From positions 1 through 20,746 of IMG/VR virus record IMGVR_UViG_3300017788_001798: a DNA stretch of 20,746 nt; one strand, written 5' to 3'. The notes below the pieces were generated by a model. That model saw only the letters and a program-made list of their open reading frames with translations, searched no databases and was not told where the DNA came from. Position numbers and translations under genes: made by a program. Shown here one piece after another: positions 1-6,087 of this stretch; position 1 is the stretch's first letter, and every line of letters begins with the position of its first letter. The DNA is from a virus.

Positions 1-22
1 AATGCGTGCATTCCAGCTTCAT
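1..22 (-). CDS. 5' end of an unknown gene running off the window
   Basis: Only the first seven codons are visible (MKLECTH). The ATG lies 2 nt after the TGA of the small membrane-protein gene, and a GGGAG ribosome binding site sits 7 nt upstream inside that gene's last codons, so this is a credible translated start and the next member of the same operon. Nothing can be said about function. Confidence 0.5.
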
Positions 23-24
23 GT

Positions 25-141
25 TCAGGCTCCCACGAGAAAGGTTCGGAGAATCAGGGCCGTGATGCCCCAGGCGAATACAAAGATTATCGCTAGCAAG
101 TCAAGCGCACCGTTCTGGGGGTCGTTGGGGCTATTGTGCAT
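25..141 (-). CDS. Small single-pass membrane protein, 38 aa
   Basis: A 38-residue protein with a polar N-terminus (MHNSPNDPQNG) and one hydrophobic helix at about residues 13-35 (LLAIIFVFAWGITALIL within it). The ATG lies 11 nt after the stop of the preceding gene and has a GAGAGAGA purine tract upstream. The next start codon follows after 2 nt, so it fits the operon spacing exactly. Phages often carry such tiny membrane proteins, for example lysis modulators, superinfection exclusion factors or host-membrane effectors, but no family can be recognised here. The main doubt is its small size. Confidence 0.55.
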   Translation of the reverse strand: MHNSPNDPQNGALDLLAIIFVFAWGITALILRTFLVGA

Positions 142-152
142 TGCCGTCTCTC

Positions 153-341
153 TCAGTTGACCGTGAGAAGGGACCGGACGAGGGCCTGGTTGACCCACCG
201 ACTAGAACCATCCTCGAATCGGAGGAAGTACCGGCGCTCGTAGTCCACGACCGAGGTCAGAGCCACCGTGGCCTTGTGGCACTTCTCGCCAGCATTGAGA
301 ACCACCGTGTCACCCTGATTGAGGAGCTTGGAGAAATCCAT
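153..341 (-). CDS. Hypothetical protein, 62 aa
   Basis: A 62-residue protein beginning MDFSKLLNQGDTVVLN and ending RSLLTVN. I chose the internal ATG at 341 rather than the longer frame opening at 560, because an AAAGGA ribosome binding site precedes it and the longer frame overlaps the neighbouring gene almost completely. The middle reads like a small beta-barrel (DTVVLN, ATVALTSVV, RYFLRFEDGSSRWV), as in SH3-like or Tudor-like folds, and resembles in style the 87-residue protein upstream (LVPGQIVMITGDNG). No family is recognised. It is part of the short-gene run from 1286 to 1. Confidence 0.7.
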   Translation of the reverse strand: MDFSKLLNQGDTVVLNAGEKCHKATVALTSVVDYERRYFLRFEDGSSRWVNQALVRSLLTVN

Positions 342-379
342 TTTCGTTTTCCTTTGGTTTGAGGGATGGAAGGAAGTTA

Positions 380-700
380 TCAGTCCGAGGAATCCATCGT
401 GGTGGAGAAACGGATCTCCACAAGACCCATGAAGCATGCCCGAGCACGGACGATCATCGGCGTCCACCCCGGACAATTCACCGTGCGAAGATGGTGCGTC
501 ATTGCCTGCACAGCGGGATCCGTGGAATAGAGATCCGTGGACGATTCCACAACGACCCAACGATCATAGTCGTTGATCCCTCGACGGGGGATCGAGGACG
601 ACGAATTGTGGACCCAGCCAGAGTCGTTCATGATCTTGAGACCAGAGGCGGCCTCCAGGTCAAGGGTCGTGGGCTTGTTGGTCTTCTCAGTCATAGTCAT
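380..700 (-). CDS. Hypothetical protein, 106 aa
   Basis: Reads MTMTEKTNKPTTLDLEAASG... and ends FSTTMDSSD. The frame also offers a GTG at 706, but GGAG lies only 3 nt before that GTG and 9 nt before the ATG at 700, so the ATG is preferred. There is a central aromatic/acidic stretch (DYDRWVVVESSTDLYSTDP) and a hydrophobic C-terminal part containing two Cys. No signal peptide, membrane helix or recognised motif is seen. It sits 35 nt after the preceding gene and 38 nt before the next, spacing typical of this gene run. Confidence 0.65.
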   Translation of the reverse strand: MTMTEKTNKPTTLDLEAASGLKIMNDSGWVHNSSSSIPRRGINDYDRWVVVESSTDLYSTDPAVQAMTHHLRTVNCPGWTPMIVRARACFMGLVEIRFSTTMDSSD

Positions 701-735
701 TTTCACATTCTCCGTTTTGTTGCCGTGGGGTTTTT

Positions 736-999
736 TCAGGCAAAGCGATTGTCTTCCTCATCCTCGGCCCGGAAACAGGCATACTCGATGCCCGTCATAA
801 GGTCTTGTCGGCGCATGTCGGTACCGATCATGGAACCCCCAGGGAGCTTCACAGAAACTCGATACCACAGGTGGCCCAGGCGATCCAGGTAGCTACCATC
901 GATCATGGCGAACCGGCCGACGTGATCCATGCACCCGTTGTCACCCGTGATCATCACAATCTGTCCAGGAACCAGGATATCGGAAGTAGAGTCGCTCAT
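736..999 (-). CDS. Hypothetical protein, 87 aa, small beta-rich
   Basis: Reads MSDSTSDILVPGQIVMITGDNG... and ends EDEEDNRFA. The ATG at 999 was preferred over the frame's upstream start at 1071 because the longer version would overlap the previous gene by more than 40 nt; a purine-rich GAGAAAGAAAAG tract precedes 999. PGQIVMITGD followed by GRFAMID and LWYRVSVKLPGG is the pattern of a small beta-barrel, with an acidic C-terminal tail (RAEDEEDNRF). No known family is recognised, and the function is unknown. Confidence 0.7.
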   Translation of the reverse strand: MSDSTSDILVPGQIVMITGDNGCMDHVGRFAMIDGSYLDRLGHLWYRVSVKLPGGSMIGTDMRRQDLMTGIEYACFRAEDEEDNRFA

Positions 1000-1028
1000 G
1001 GTCTTTTCTTTCTCAGGGTGAGAGGGTT

Positions 1029-1286
1029 TCAGGCAACCGGGGTACGGCAAGCGCCTACGATACCATCCCAATCCCGCTCGTCAACTTCCTCGCAGGAAAG
1101 GATCTCGTAGTAGAAGGACGCCGCCGCGGCGACGGCCAAGCGTGCGATGGCATGGGCACGATTGTCGGCCCAGATATGCACGACAAACTTGAGCCCGTCG
1201 TGCGAAACCATCGTCTCGAAAAGGTGCGGATAGACTCGGAAGTCACCGATCACCTGCCCACCAAACTTGCTCATCATCTTCGACAT
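1029..1286 (-). CDS. Hypothetical protein, 85 aa, first gene of the terminal run
   Basis: Reads MSKMMSKFGGQVIGDFRVYPHLF... and ends GACRTPVA. It contains an Ala-rich amphipathic helix (AHAIARLAVAAAASFYYEIL) after a beta-like N-terminal half. It is the first gene after a terminator on the same strand, so it probably opens a new transcription unit. No Shine-Dalgarno sequence precedes the ATG at 1286; instead a perfect TATAAT lies 3 nt upstream. Translation may begin at this ATG, or at the Met-4 or Met-5 codons, on a leaderless transcript. No family is recognised. Confidence 0.7.
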   Translation of the reverse strand: MSKMMSKFGGQVIGDFRVYPHLFETMVSHDGLKFVVHIWADNRAHAIARLAVAAAASFYYEILSCEEVDERDWDGIVGACRTPVA

Positions 1287-1289
1287 ATA

Positions 1290-1295
1290 ATTATA
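1290..1295 (-). promoter_or_regulatory. Candidate -10 element (TATAAT) for the terminal gene run
   Basis: A perfect consensus TATAAT on the minus strand, 3 nt before the ATG at 1286 and about 30 nt after a strong terminator, where a promoter would be expected. No convincing TTGACA-like -35 was found at 16-18 nt and no extended TG. Transcription starting about 7 nt downstream would give an mRNA without a 5' leader. Confidence 0.45.
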
Positions 1296-1326
1296 GTAGC
1301 ACGAAAGGGAGCAGGTTTAAAGGAAT

Positions 1327-1355
1327 AAAAAAAGCCCAGTTTCCTGGACTTTTTT
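1327..1355 (-). terminator. Rho-independent terminator with GAAA tetraloop
   Basis: On the minus strand the sequence reads AAAAAAGTCCAG, GAAA, CTGGGCTTTTTTT. This is a 12-bp stem (one G-U wobble) closed by a GNRA tetraloop and followed by a T run. It lies 35 nt after the stop of the 114-residue protein gene and ends the long minus-strand gene series. On the plus strand the stem has a C-A mismatch in place of the wobble, so it is oriented for minus-strand transcription. Confidence 0.85.
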
Positions 1356-1390
1356 CGTGCGGTTGGGATTTGCGGATCGGTTGGACATTG

Positions 1391-1735
1391 TCAGTTGGTA
1401 TCAGATTTTACGAGGGCCAGGAGCTTTCCCTGATCGTCCTCATCAGCTTCCTCGGCCATGCGCTTCTGCATTTCTGCGATGCGAGCCTCGGCTTCCTCAT
1501 TGAGCTTTTCGACCATGCTGTTGTAGGACTCAACGTACTCAGGGCTAACCGTAATGAAACGGCCGTCCGTGTCGGACTCCTCAACAACCAGGGCTCTCAT
1601 ATGGTCAACGATGTTCGTACCCGTAAGGAGCGCCAGTTGGACAAGCTCACGGATCATGCCGATCAACTCGTCGCTTACCTTGTAAAACTTCTTTGGGCTC
1701 TTGGCCGCAGTGGTGTCTGGTTTCTCAGTGGTCAT
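1391..1735 (-). CDS. Hypothetical protein, 114 aa, helical
   Basis: Starts MTTEKPDTTAAKSPKKFY. The ATG at 1735 was chosen because it is 7 nt after the stop of the upstream gene, while the frame's earlier ATG at 1771 lies inside that gene. No clear ribosome binding site is seen, so translational coupling is likely. The body is helical: a hydrophobic helix (SDELIGMIRELVQLALLTGTN), then RALVVEES, then a long charged helix (NSMVEKLNEEAEARIAEMQK) that could form a coiled coil. It is the last gene before the terminator. The pattern suggests a small oligomeric or scaffold-like protein, but no family is recognised. Confidence 0.75.
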   Translation of the reverse strand: MTTEKPDTTAAKSPKKFYKVSDELIGMIRELVQLALLTGTNIVDHMRALVVEESDTDGRFITVSPEYVESYNSMVEKLNEEAEARIAEMQKRMAEEADEDDQGKLLALVKSDTN

Positions 1736-1742
1736 AATGCCA

Positions 1743-2102
1743 CTATAGAGATAGCCCATGGGTTTGTTCAACCGGAAGTTTTTTGTTTTGAGCCTTGCCC
1801 CTTTGAATCTGCTTCAAATAGGCCACGGTGGATAGAGTCATCAGCTTTCCAATGTCCTCATCCCTCATGTGGAAGGTCATCCAGGTGTCCCTGAGAGTAT
1901 CCAGCGGACCACGAAGACCTAGGGCATAACACAGGCCAATCCACCAACGTCGATACCACGGGAGAACGGAAGGCATGGCAACCGAAAAGGTAACACGCTC
2001 ATTTTCATAACGGAGCTTGAGAAGCTGTATGCCATTATTGTGTTTCGCCTCAAGGACGTAAAGCTTCTTTGGGCCAACTTCGATTCCTTGATTCGATGAC
2101 AT
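1743..2102 (-). CDS. Hypothetical protein, 119 aa
   Basis: Starts MSSNQGIEVGPKKLYVLEAK behind a strong ribosome binding site (GGAAGGAG, 6 nt upstream). The first half is beta-like and the centre is aromatic and hydrophobic (VLPWYRRWWIGLCYALGL), possibly membrane-associating. A Leu-rich helical C-terminus follows (IGKLMTLSTVAYLKQIQRGK). No catalytic motif is seen and the protein is not recognised. Its stop is 7 nt before the next start codon, so it is expressed together with the 114-residue protein. Confidence 0.75.
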   Translation of the reverse strand: MSSNQGIEVGPKKLYVLEAKHNNGIQLLKLRYENERVTFSVAMPSVLPWYRRWWIGLCYALGLRGPLDTLRDTWMTFHMRDEDIGKLMTLSTVAYLKQIQRGKAQNKKLPVEQTHGLSL

Positions 2103-2143
2103 ATGTTTCTCCTTCCCTTATGTGCGTGAGGTGTTATCCTTAG

Positions 2144-2410
2144 TTAGGGATTGTTACATGGTTCGTTCCACGGATGGAAATCGGTTCTGCAAGTTTGTGT
2201 ATCAGCCGGGATGGCTCGATGCAGATGCACCGGGGTCGTGGGGCCTCCAAGCTGGAATGTGAATTCCGAGCACCCCGATAGAAAGGCAAGGAAAAAGTAG
2301 ATCATCAGCATGTAGAGCAGCAAGACCAGACCCGGAATGGGATCAGAGCCCGTACTGGCAATGTAAAGGCCGAGCTTGTGAAGCGCCTCTTTGAGGTACG
2401 ACATGAACAT
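2144..2410 (-). CDS. Small membrane protein or lipoprotein, 88 aa
   Basis: Starts MFMSYLKEALHKLG behind AGGGAG at 6 nt spacing, which favours the first of two nearby ATGs. One hydrophobic segment at about residues 27-45 ends in LSGC followed by Ser-Glu, a good lipobox match, so Cys-47 could be lipidated. The N-terminal region before the helix (26 residues) is longer than usual for a type II signal peptide, so a plain membrane anchor is equally possible. The remaining 40 residues are Pro/Cys/His-rich and polar. The arrangement resembles that of the 111-residue protein at 19664-19999. The function is unknown; an outer-membrane spanin-like role is conceivable, but no lysis gene is nearby. Confidence 0.7.
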   Translation of the reverse strand: MFMSYLKEALHKLGLYIASTGSDPIPGLVLLLYMLMIYFFLAFLSGCSEFTFQLGGPTTPVHLHRAIPADTQTCRTDFHPWNEPCNNP

Positions 2411-2431
2411 AACTAGCTCCCTTCGTGTCTC

Positions 2432-3400
2432 TCAGAGACCCCTAAGGCGCATGTCCAAAATCCTCATGCAGAGGAAATTGAGCTTTTCCATGTCTGGCTG
2501 CTCTGGGAGGTCCGACAACTTGGCCTGGGTGTCCAGGATCTTCTCCATATTCTCAGCCCAGGCGATCATCTTGTCGTAGCTCCAAGCTCCCTTGCGGATT
2601 TCCAGAAGCTCCTGAGCGTCTGGACGCTTAACCAAAACCTGACCCTTCGTCAGAATTTCCTCGGCCATGCGGATCAGACGGACAAGGTGCATTCCGTGCT
2701 TAACGTCATATCCAAACTTGGCCTCAAGGTCTGCTCGGGCCTCGTTTCTCGTGGCCCTCCAGTTTTCGTACTGCTGCCACTCCGTAAGGGCATTGGCATA
2801 TGCCTTTTCCTTTTGAAGGGTAAGCATTACGTTCTCGTCAAACTGGTGGCCTTCCTCCAGGAGCTTGTCATAGGCCCCCATGTCTCCCTTGGACACGGCC
2901 CGGTGAGAAATGGAGAGCCCAAACTCCTCACGGGTGGGCTTGTGGTTGGGAGGGTTGAGCAGCCAGGCTCGATGAGTACGAATCCTCTTAAGCTGACTCA
3001 GGGCATACCCATAGAAGGTATGCCTTGCCTTCCGGCTAAGGAAAAGGTTGGCATGCTCCCGAAGGAGCTCATACTCGGGGCTCGTGACAAGCCAGTCCGA
3101 GGGATCCGTGAAAAGGATTTCGATGATGTTTGGGTTGCAGTTGGCTGCCAGGCCAAGAAACTTGCGGAAATCGTAGATTACCACGTCCACGTCCCCGGTC
3201 TTTTGGGCCTGCTCGAAGGTTCGGTGGAATCCAAGCAGAATATCCCTAGGGGGAATTGCAATTCCCCGAAGGTCAAGGTCGCTTGTGGGTGTGTTTGTGC
3301 CGTAGGCCTGACTTCCGGCCTTGCACAGAAAGATGATTCCCTTAGGGAGCCAAGAAGGGCTCATTCCAGAACAGTGCTGCGAAATTGCGTCGGTCGTCAT
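2432..3400 (-). CDS. RlaP-like predicted nucleotidyltransferase (DNA polymerase beta superfamily, PF10127 type)
   Basis: A 322-residue protein with the minimal nucleotidyltransferase signature near the N-terminus: GSQAYGTNTPTSDLDLRG, with G29-S30 and metal-binding D41/D43, and a likely third carboxylate at D72 in DVDVVIYDF. This is the pattern of PF10127, which includes the RlaP protein of RNA-repair operons and is common in large phages. The C-terminal two thirds are helical and charged. Its exact substrate is not known; a role in RNA or tRNA end repair is inferred from the family and from the CCA-adding enzyme and Pth2 in the same gene series. GAGGT lies 4 nt before the ATG. The 70-nt leader carries nested inverted repeats. 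Confidence 0.85.
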   Translation of the reverse strand: MTTDAISQHCSGMSPSWLPKGIIFLCKAGSQAYGTNTPTSDLDLRGIAIPPRDILLGFHRTFEQAQKTGDVDVVIYDFRKFLGLAANCNPNIIEILFTDPSDWLVTSPEYELLREHANLFLSRKARHTFYGYALSQLKRIRTHRAWLLNPPNHKPTREEFGLSISHRAVSKGDMGAYDKLLEEGHQFDENVMLTLQKEKAYANALTEWQQYENWRATRNEARADLEAKFGYDVKHGMHLVRLIRMAEEILTKGQVLVKRPDAQELLEIRKGAWSYDKMIAWAENMEKILDTQAKLSDLPEQPDMEKLNFLCMRILDMRLRGL

Positions 3401-3420
3401 GCTTACCTCAACGTGTGAAC

Positions 3421-3460
3421 GGTATTACCAAAATGGTAACACATTTTAGTCTAAGGGTAA
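3421..3460. promoter_or_regulatory. Nested inverted repeats, possible operator
   Basis: In the 70-nt gap before the nucleotidyltransferase gene, TTACCA-AAA-TGGTAA (3425-3439) is a perfect 6-3-6 inverted repeat. It overlaps GGTA-T-TACC (3421-3429), and a further GGTAA lies at 3456-3460. Four GGTA/TACC half-sites within 40 nt in an otherwise compact genome suggest a protein-binding site. There is no T run, so it is unlikely to be a terminator. Confidence 0.4.
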
Positions 3461-3470
3461 AGTGTTTTTT

Positions 3471-4262
3471 CTAAAGGGTTTTCCTCACATAGTTGGAGAC
3501 CTCGGCCACAACGTCCAGAATGTGCTCGGTTCGATAGAAGCCTGCGGAGTGAAAACAGTTGATCTCGATCAGTTTCAGACCCTCAGGCGTTTGAGCCACA
3601 TCCAGAACGAACACAGGACTCGGGGAACAAACCTTGGCCTGTGTGCTGGCGAAGTCACGAACCTCCTGAGGTACCTCAGAGTCAGACCACATTTTGCAAC
3701 CGACCTTGTACTGAACCGCAGCCACGCACTCACCGTTCACGATCCAGGTACGAAACTCGCGCTCTATCTCATGGACTTGATTAACCATGATTTCGGTGTC
3801 CATGGACAAGAGGGTGTTGTTGGTGCTCAGGTCCACAAATCTCTTTAGGTCGATGTGGTCATAGACCTTACCAGCAAATACCTTGAGCCCGCTGTTTGGA
3901 CGAACAAAGAAACGCCCATGGGGGTCGTGGGTCTCCTCAAGAAAATCGCAGAGCCTCACACATCGAGCCCCATGGTTGAGATAGGCCTCCCCATAGCGAG
4001 GACCATACCAAGTGGGCTGGTGAGTAACCGGGTCAAACCACAGGAGCGCCCCGTTGTTTGGAGTTTCGCTCACTCGCTTCACAAGGCCAGTGGACCCGTA
4101 GTAGGTGATAGGCCCATTCCACTGAAAATCTGGAACATGTCCAATCATTGGGGGAAATGGAAAGGCAGCCCAATTGAGGCCTAGGTACTGGAAGGCCTCA
4201 ACAAGGTGTCTACAACTATCCTCCTGGGATAGCTTGGTTTGAATTGCCCAAAGTTGGTTCAT
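3471..4262 (-). CDS. ATP-grasp domain protein (DUF4343-like)
   Basis: A 263-residue protein starting MNQLWAIQTKLSQEDSC. The ATG at 4262 overlaps the TGA of the preceding gene in an ATGA, which makes it the natural coupled start rather than the longer in-frame extension to 4382. The phrase RFFVRPNSGLKVFAGKVYD is typical of the ATP-grasp family PF14243 (DUF4343). The later stretch VFVLDVAQTPEGLKLIEINCFHSAG supplies the E-x-N metal-binding pair of ATP-grasp ligases. Such enzymes join a carboxylate to an amine or thiol via an acyl-phosphate. The substrate is unknown; related phage proteins remain uncharacterised. The two small genes upstream are translationally coupled to it. Confidence 0.8.
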   Translation of the reverse strand: MNQLWAIQTKLSQEDSCRHLVEAFQYLGLNWAAFPFPPMIGHVPDFQWNGPITYYGSTGLVKRVSETPNNGALLWFDPVTHQPTWYGPRYGEAYLNHGARCVRLCDFLEETHDPHGRFFVRPNSGLKVFAGKVYDHIDLKRFVDLSTNNTLLSMDTEIMVNQVHEIEREFRTWIVNGECVAAVQYKVGCKMWSDSEVPQEVRDFASTQAKVCSPSPVFVLDVAQTPEGLKLIEINCFHSAGFYRTEHILDVVAEVSNYVRKTL

Positions 4263-4480
4263 GGGGTGCCAACCTTTGTCTGAATCAAGGGAATGTAGGG
4301 AGCGTACACATAACTTGGAGTGATTGGGAATGACATTGTGGTTCTGTAAGTCCCCACGGGCGAGACCTCGCTGAACACACAAAAACGAAGGGTGCCGTCC
4401 TCACATCGAAAGAACGACAGAATGCCAAAGTTTCCAATGTAGGTTCCGATCCACTCGGATGCTCGGTGTTGATAAATCAT
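4259..4480 (-). CDS. Hypothetical protein, 73 aa
   Basis: Starts MIYQHRASEWIGTYIGNFG and is rich in aromatic residues and beta-like throughout (ILSFFRCEDGTLRFCVFSE, YVYAPYIPLIQ). It overlaps both neighbours by 4 nt (ATGA at each end), so three genes (98 aa, this one, ATP-grasp) form a strictly coupled translation chain. That close linkage suggests a partner or modulator of the ATP-grasp protein, but there is no sequence evidence for this beyond the gene order. No family is recognised. Confidence 0.75.
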   Translation of the reverse strand: MIYQHRASEWIGTYIGNFGILSFFRCEDGTLRFCVFSEVSPVGTYRTTMSFPITPSYVYAPYIPLIQTKVGTP

Positions 4481-4773
4481 GGCTGTTTCTTGTCCAGGAG
4501 AATGTCTATGAGGTGATCAAGGTCAAAAGTTTCTTCGGTTCCATACAGCAAAACGTTCTCCAGTGACTTAACCAAGGCCCAGGAAGACAAACGTAGGTTG
4601 TCAAACTGCATGCTGATTCTCTTTCGATCGCCCATAAGCTCGCAGTAGTACACATGTTCCTCATCGCCAGCATAGGGAACGATACCTATACCATGTTCCT
4701 CAAACTCCTGCCGCCTGGCCTCAAGGGTGGCCTGGACCATTGGAAGCAGGCAATTTGTGTACCTGATAAGCAT
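4477..4773 (-). CDS. Hypothetical protein, 98 aa, paralogue of the 109-aa protein at 5202-5531
   Basis: Starts MLIRYTNCLLPMVQATLEARR. It aligns from the first residue with the protein at 5202-5531, which starts MKPKTLTTMLPFFLAVIESRR. Both share LP, E-x-RR, a charged E-x-EEHG box and a beta stretch beginning IV. Both then have an RRI/RRV core and an acidic FDLDHLI / FDFDRYF motif near the C-terminus. The matching start positions support both start codons. An N-terminal helix is followed by a small beta domain. The function is unknown. The two copies flank the Pth2 gene. Confidence 0.75.
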   Translation of the reverse strand: MLIRYTNCLLPMVQATLEARRQEFEEHGIGIVPYAGDEEHVYYCELMGDRKRISMQFDNLRLSSWALVKSLENVLLYGTEETFDLDHLIDILLDKKQP

Positions 4774-4783
4774 AAGCAGGGAC

Positions 4784-5215
4784 TCAGAGAAGTGGAAGGT
4801 GTCCGGTTAGGGGATCGATTTCGTCGCTCCAGGCCGGACCAATTGCAATGGCGGTGTGGGTAGGCACTCCACCAAACTCAGTCTTACCTGCGTCCTGAAT
4901 GAGGGCACACGGAATTTTGGCAGCAAGAGCCTTTTCGTAAAGGTCTAGGAGAGCCAGCTCCGAGTCAACCGACACCGTGATCTTGGTGAAGATGCCGTCA
5001 AGCCAATCGGCCAGGGCAGTATCGGTCCAATAGTCCAGCATGCGGTGCCGGAGAATTGCATTCTCCCCTTCCAGGCCCTTGCGGGTAGGAGGCATCATGT
5101 CCAGGATTACCTTCATGCTAGCGTGGGCACACTGACTAGCAACCTTTCCCTTACGCATGTTAAGGTCCTTTCGGACCACGAGAACTTGCTTGGAGATGCG
5201 TTTACTCTGCTCCAT
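4784..5215 (-). CDS. Peptidyl-tRNA hydrolase, Pth2 family
   Basis: A 143-residue protein with the Pth2 (PF01981) signature. K9-QVLVVRKDLNMRKGKVASQ is followed by CAHAS, then LIQDAGKTEFGGVPTHTAIAIGP near the C-terminus, the family's D-AG-T-PG-T-AIGP motif. Pth2 frees tRNAs from prematurely released peptidyl-tRNA; it is the archaeal/eukaryotic-type enzyme, unrelated to bacterial Pth, and is found in some large phages. The ATG at 5215 was chosen over the frame start at 5317 because the family core begins within nine residues of it. The protein is slightly longer than the usual 115-120 residues through an insertion around residues 40-75. It overlaps the end of the upstream gene by 14 nt. Confidence 0.93.
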   Translation of the reverse strand: MEQSKRISKQVLVVRKDLNMRKGKVASQCAHASMKVILDMMPPTRKGLEGENAILRHRMLDYWTDTALADWLDGIFTKITVSVDSELALLDLYEKALAAKIPCALIQDAGKTEFGGVPTHTAIAIGPAWSDEIDPLTGHLPLL

Positions 5216-5531
5216 TTTGCTCTGCTTCTTTCTTGGCTTTCTCGACCAGGAAACTAAAGTACCGGTCGAAGTCAAAATCCGTGGCATGTCCAACCGTTTG
5301 ATAGCACTTTTCCTCAATGCAGACGAAAATTACCAGGGTATCCAAACGATTCTTGACAAAACGCAAAGACAGGACACGGCGACCGTCCTTAATTCGATAG
5401 GTACATTCAGACCTTTCCAAATTGATGTCTGCAACAACTATCTCAAACCCATGCTCCTCAAGCTCTTTCCTTCGAGACTCGATAACGGCCAGAAAGAAGG
5501 GCAGCATGGTGGTAAGGGTCTTGGGCTTCAT
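5202..5531 (-). CDS. Hypothetical protein, 109 aa, paralogue of the 98-aa protein at 4477-4773
   Basis: Starts MKPKTLTTMLPFFLAVIESRR and has a 1-nt gap to the stop of the upstream gene, which fixes the start at 5531. It is colinear with the 98-residue protein at 4477-4773 (see that entry for the shared motifs) but carries an additional Lys/Glu-rich tail (EKAKKEAEQNG). The two copies have diverged strongly, so the duplication is old or the genes arrived separately. The function is unknown; the N-terminal helix with ESRRKELEEHG is amphipathic and could mediate dimerisation. Confidence 0.75.
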   Translation of the reverse strand: MKPKTLTTMLPFFLAVIESRRKELEEHGFEIVVADINLERSECTYRIKDGRRVLSLRFVKNRLDTLVIFVCIEEKCYQTVGHATDFDFDRYFSFLVEKAKKEAEQNGAE

Positions 5532-5532
5532 C

Positions 5533-6063
5533 TTACGGGGACGTGATCTTTGGTAGTAGCGGATCGGCAGGAGTCGTCTTTTCCATGGCGGCAATGCGAC
5601 CCTTCCAGCAGGACTCATGCACATACGGGAGTTTGGACTCGGAGGAACCTGAGGCCACCTGCCCAACGAACCCTCCACACAACTGACACTTCATGTCAAC
5701 CATTTCAGGCTCAGGAGCGGGCACAGGACTCACCTCGGCCTGGGATACCTCCTCGTAGTCCTCTGAGGGGCTCTGGGAGTTTTCCTTTGCGGCCCTTAGG
5801 TCCTTATCAACCCCAAGCAGTCCGTAGCCTACAATGTCCTGATAGGGGCTCTCGGAGAAGGCTCCCTTGTTGGTTGCAATTCTCTTGAGTTTGTCAAAGA
5901 TGCGGACCACGCAGAGCATGTCACTATAGCTCTCAGGAGGAATCCCGTTTGGATAGAGCAGTCTCAGGAAATCCCCAGCCTGCTCAAAAGAATTGCCATA
6001 GGCAGTGTTCTTCTCGTCCACAAGGGACCCGATTTTTCTTGCCAATTCTTCGAATTTCTTCAT
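5533..6063 (-). CDS. DUF1599-like (nucleotide modification associated domain 1) protein with C-terminal Cys/His tail
   Basis: A 176-residue protein. Residues 1-85 read LVDEKNTAYGNSF ... LRLLYPNGIPPESYSDMLCVVRIFDKLKRIATNKGAF ... DIVGYGLLG. This agrees with the DUF1599 / NMAD1 family (PF07659), small all-alpha proteins linked to phage nucleotide metabolism. A Pro/Glu-rich linker (about 95-120) follows, then CQLCGG ... VHESCWKG, a C-x2-C ... H-x2-C set that could bind zinc. The fusion of this domain to a Cys/His tail is unusual. Its place two genes from Pth2 and next to ThyX fits a nucleotide-related role. AAGGA lies 9 nt before the ATG. The family call is from motif memory only. Confidence 0.7.
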   Translation of the reverse strand: MKKFEELARKIGSLVDEKNTAYGNSFEQAGDFLRLLYPNGIPPESYSDMLCVVRIFDKLKRIATNKGAFSESPYQDIVGYGLLGVDKDLRAAKENSQSPSEDYEEVSQAEVSPVPAPEPEMVDMKCQLCGGFVGQVASGSSESKLPYVHESCWKGRIAAMEKTTPADPLLPKITSP

Positions 6064-6087
6064 GTGTCTTGTTCCTTTTTGTTTAGG

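Noticed and set aside
2687-3418. 243-codon plus-strand open frame opposite the nucleotidyltransferase gene
   Set aside because: The minus-strand frame has a clear nucleotidyltransferase signature and a ribosome binding site; the opposite frame has neither.
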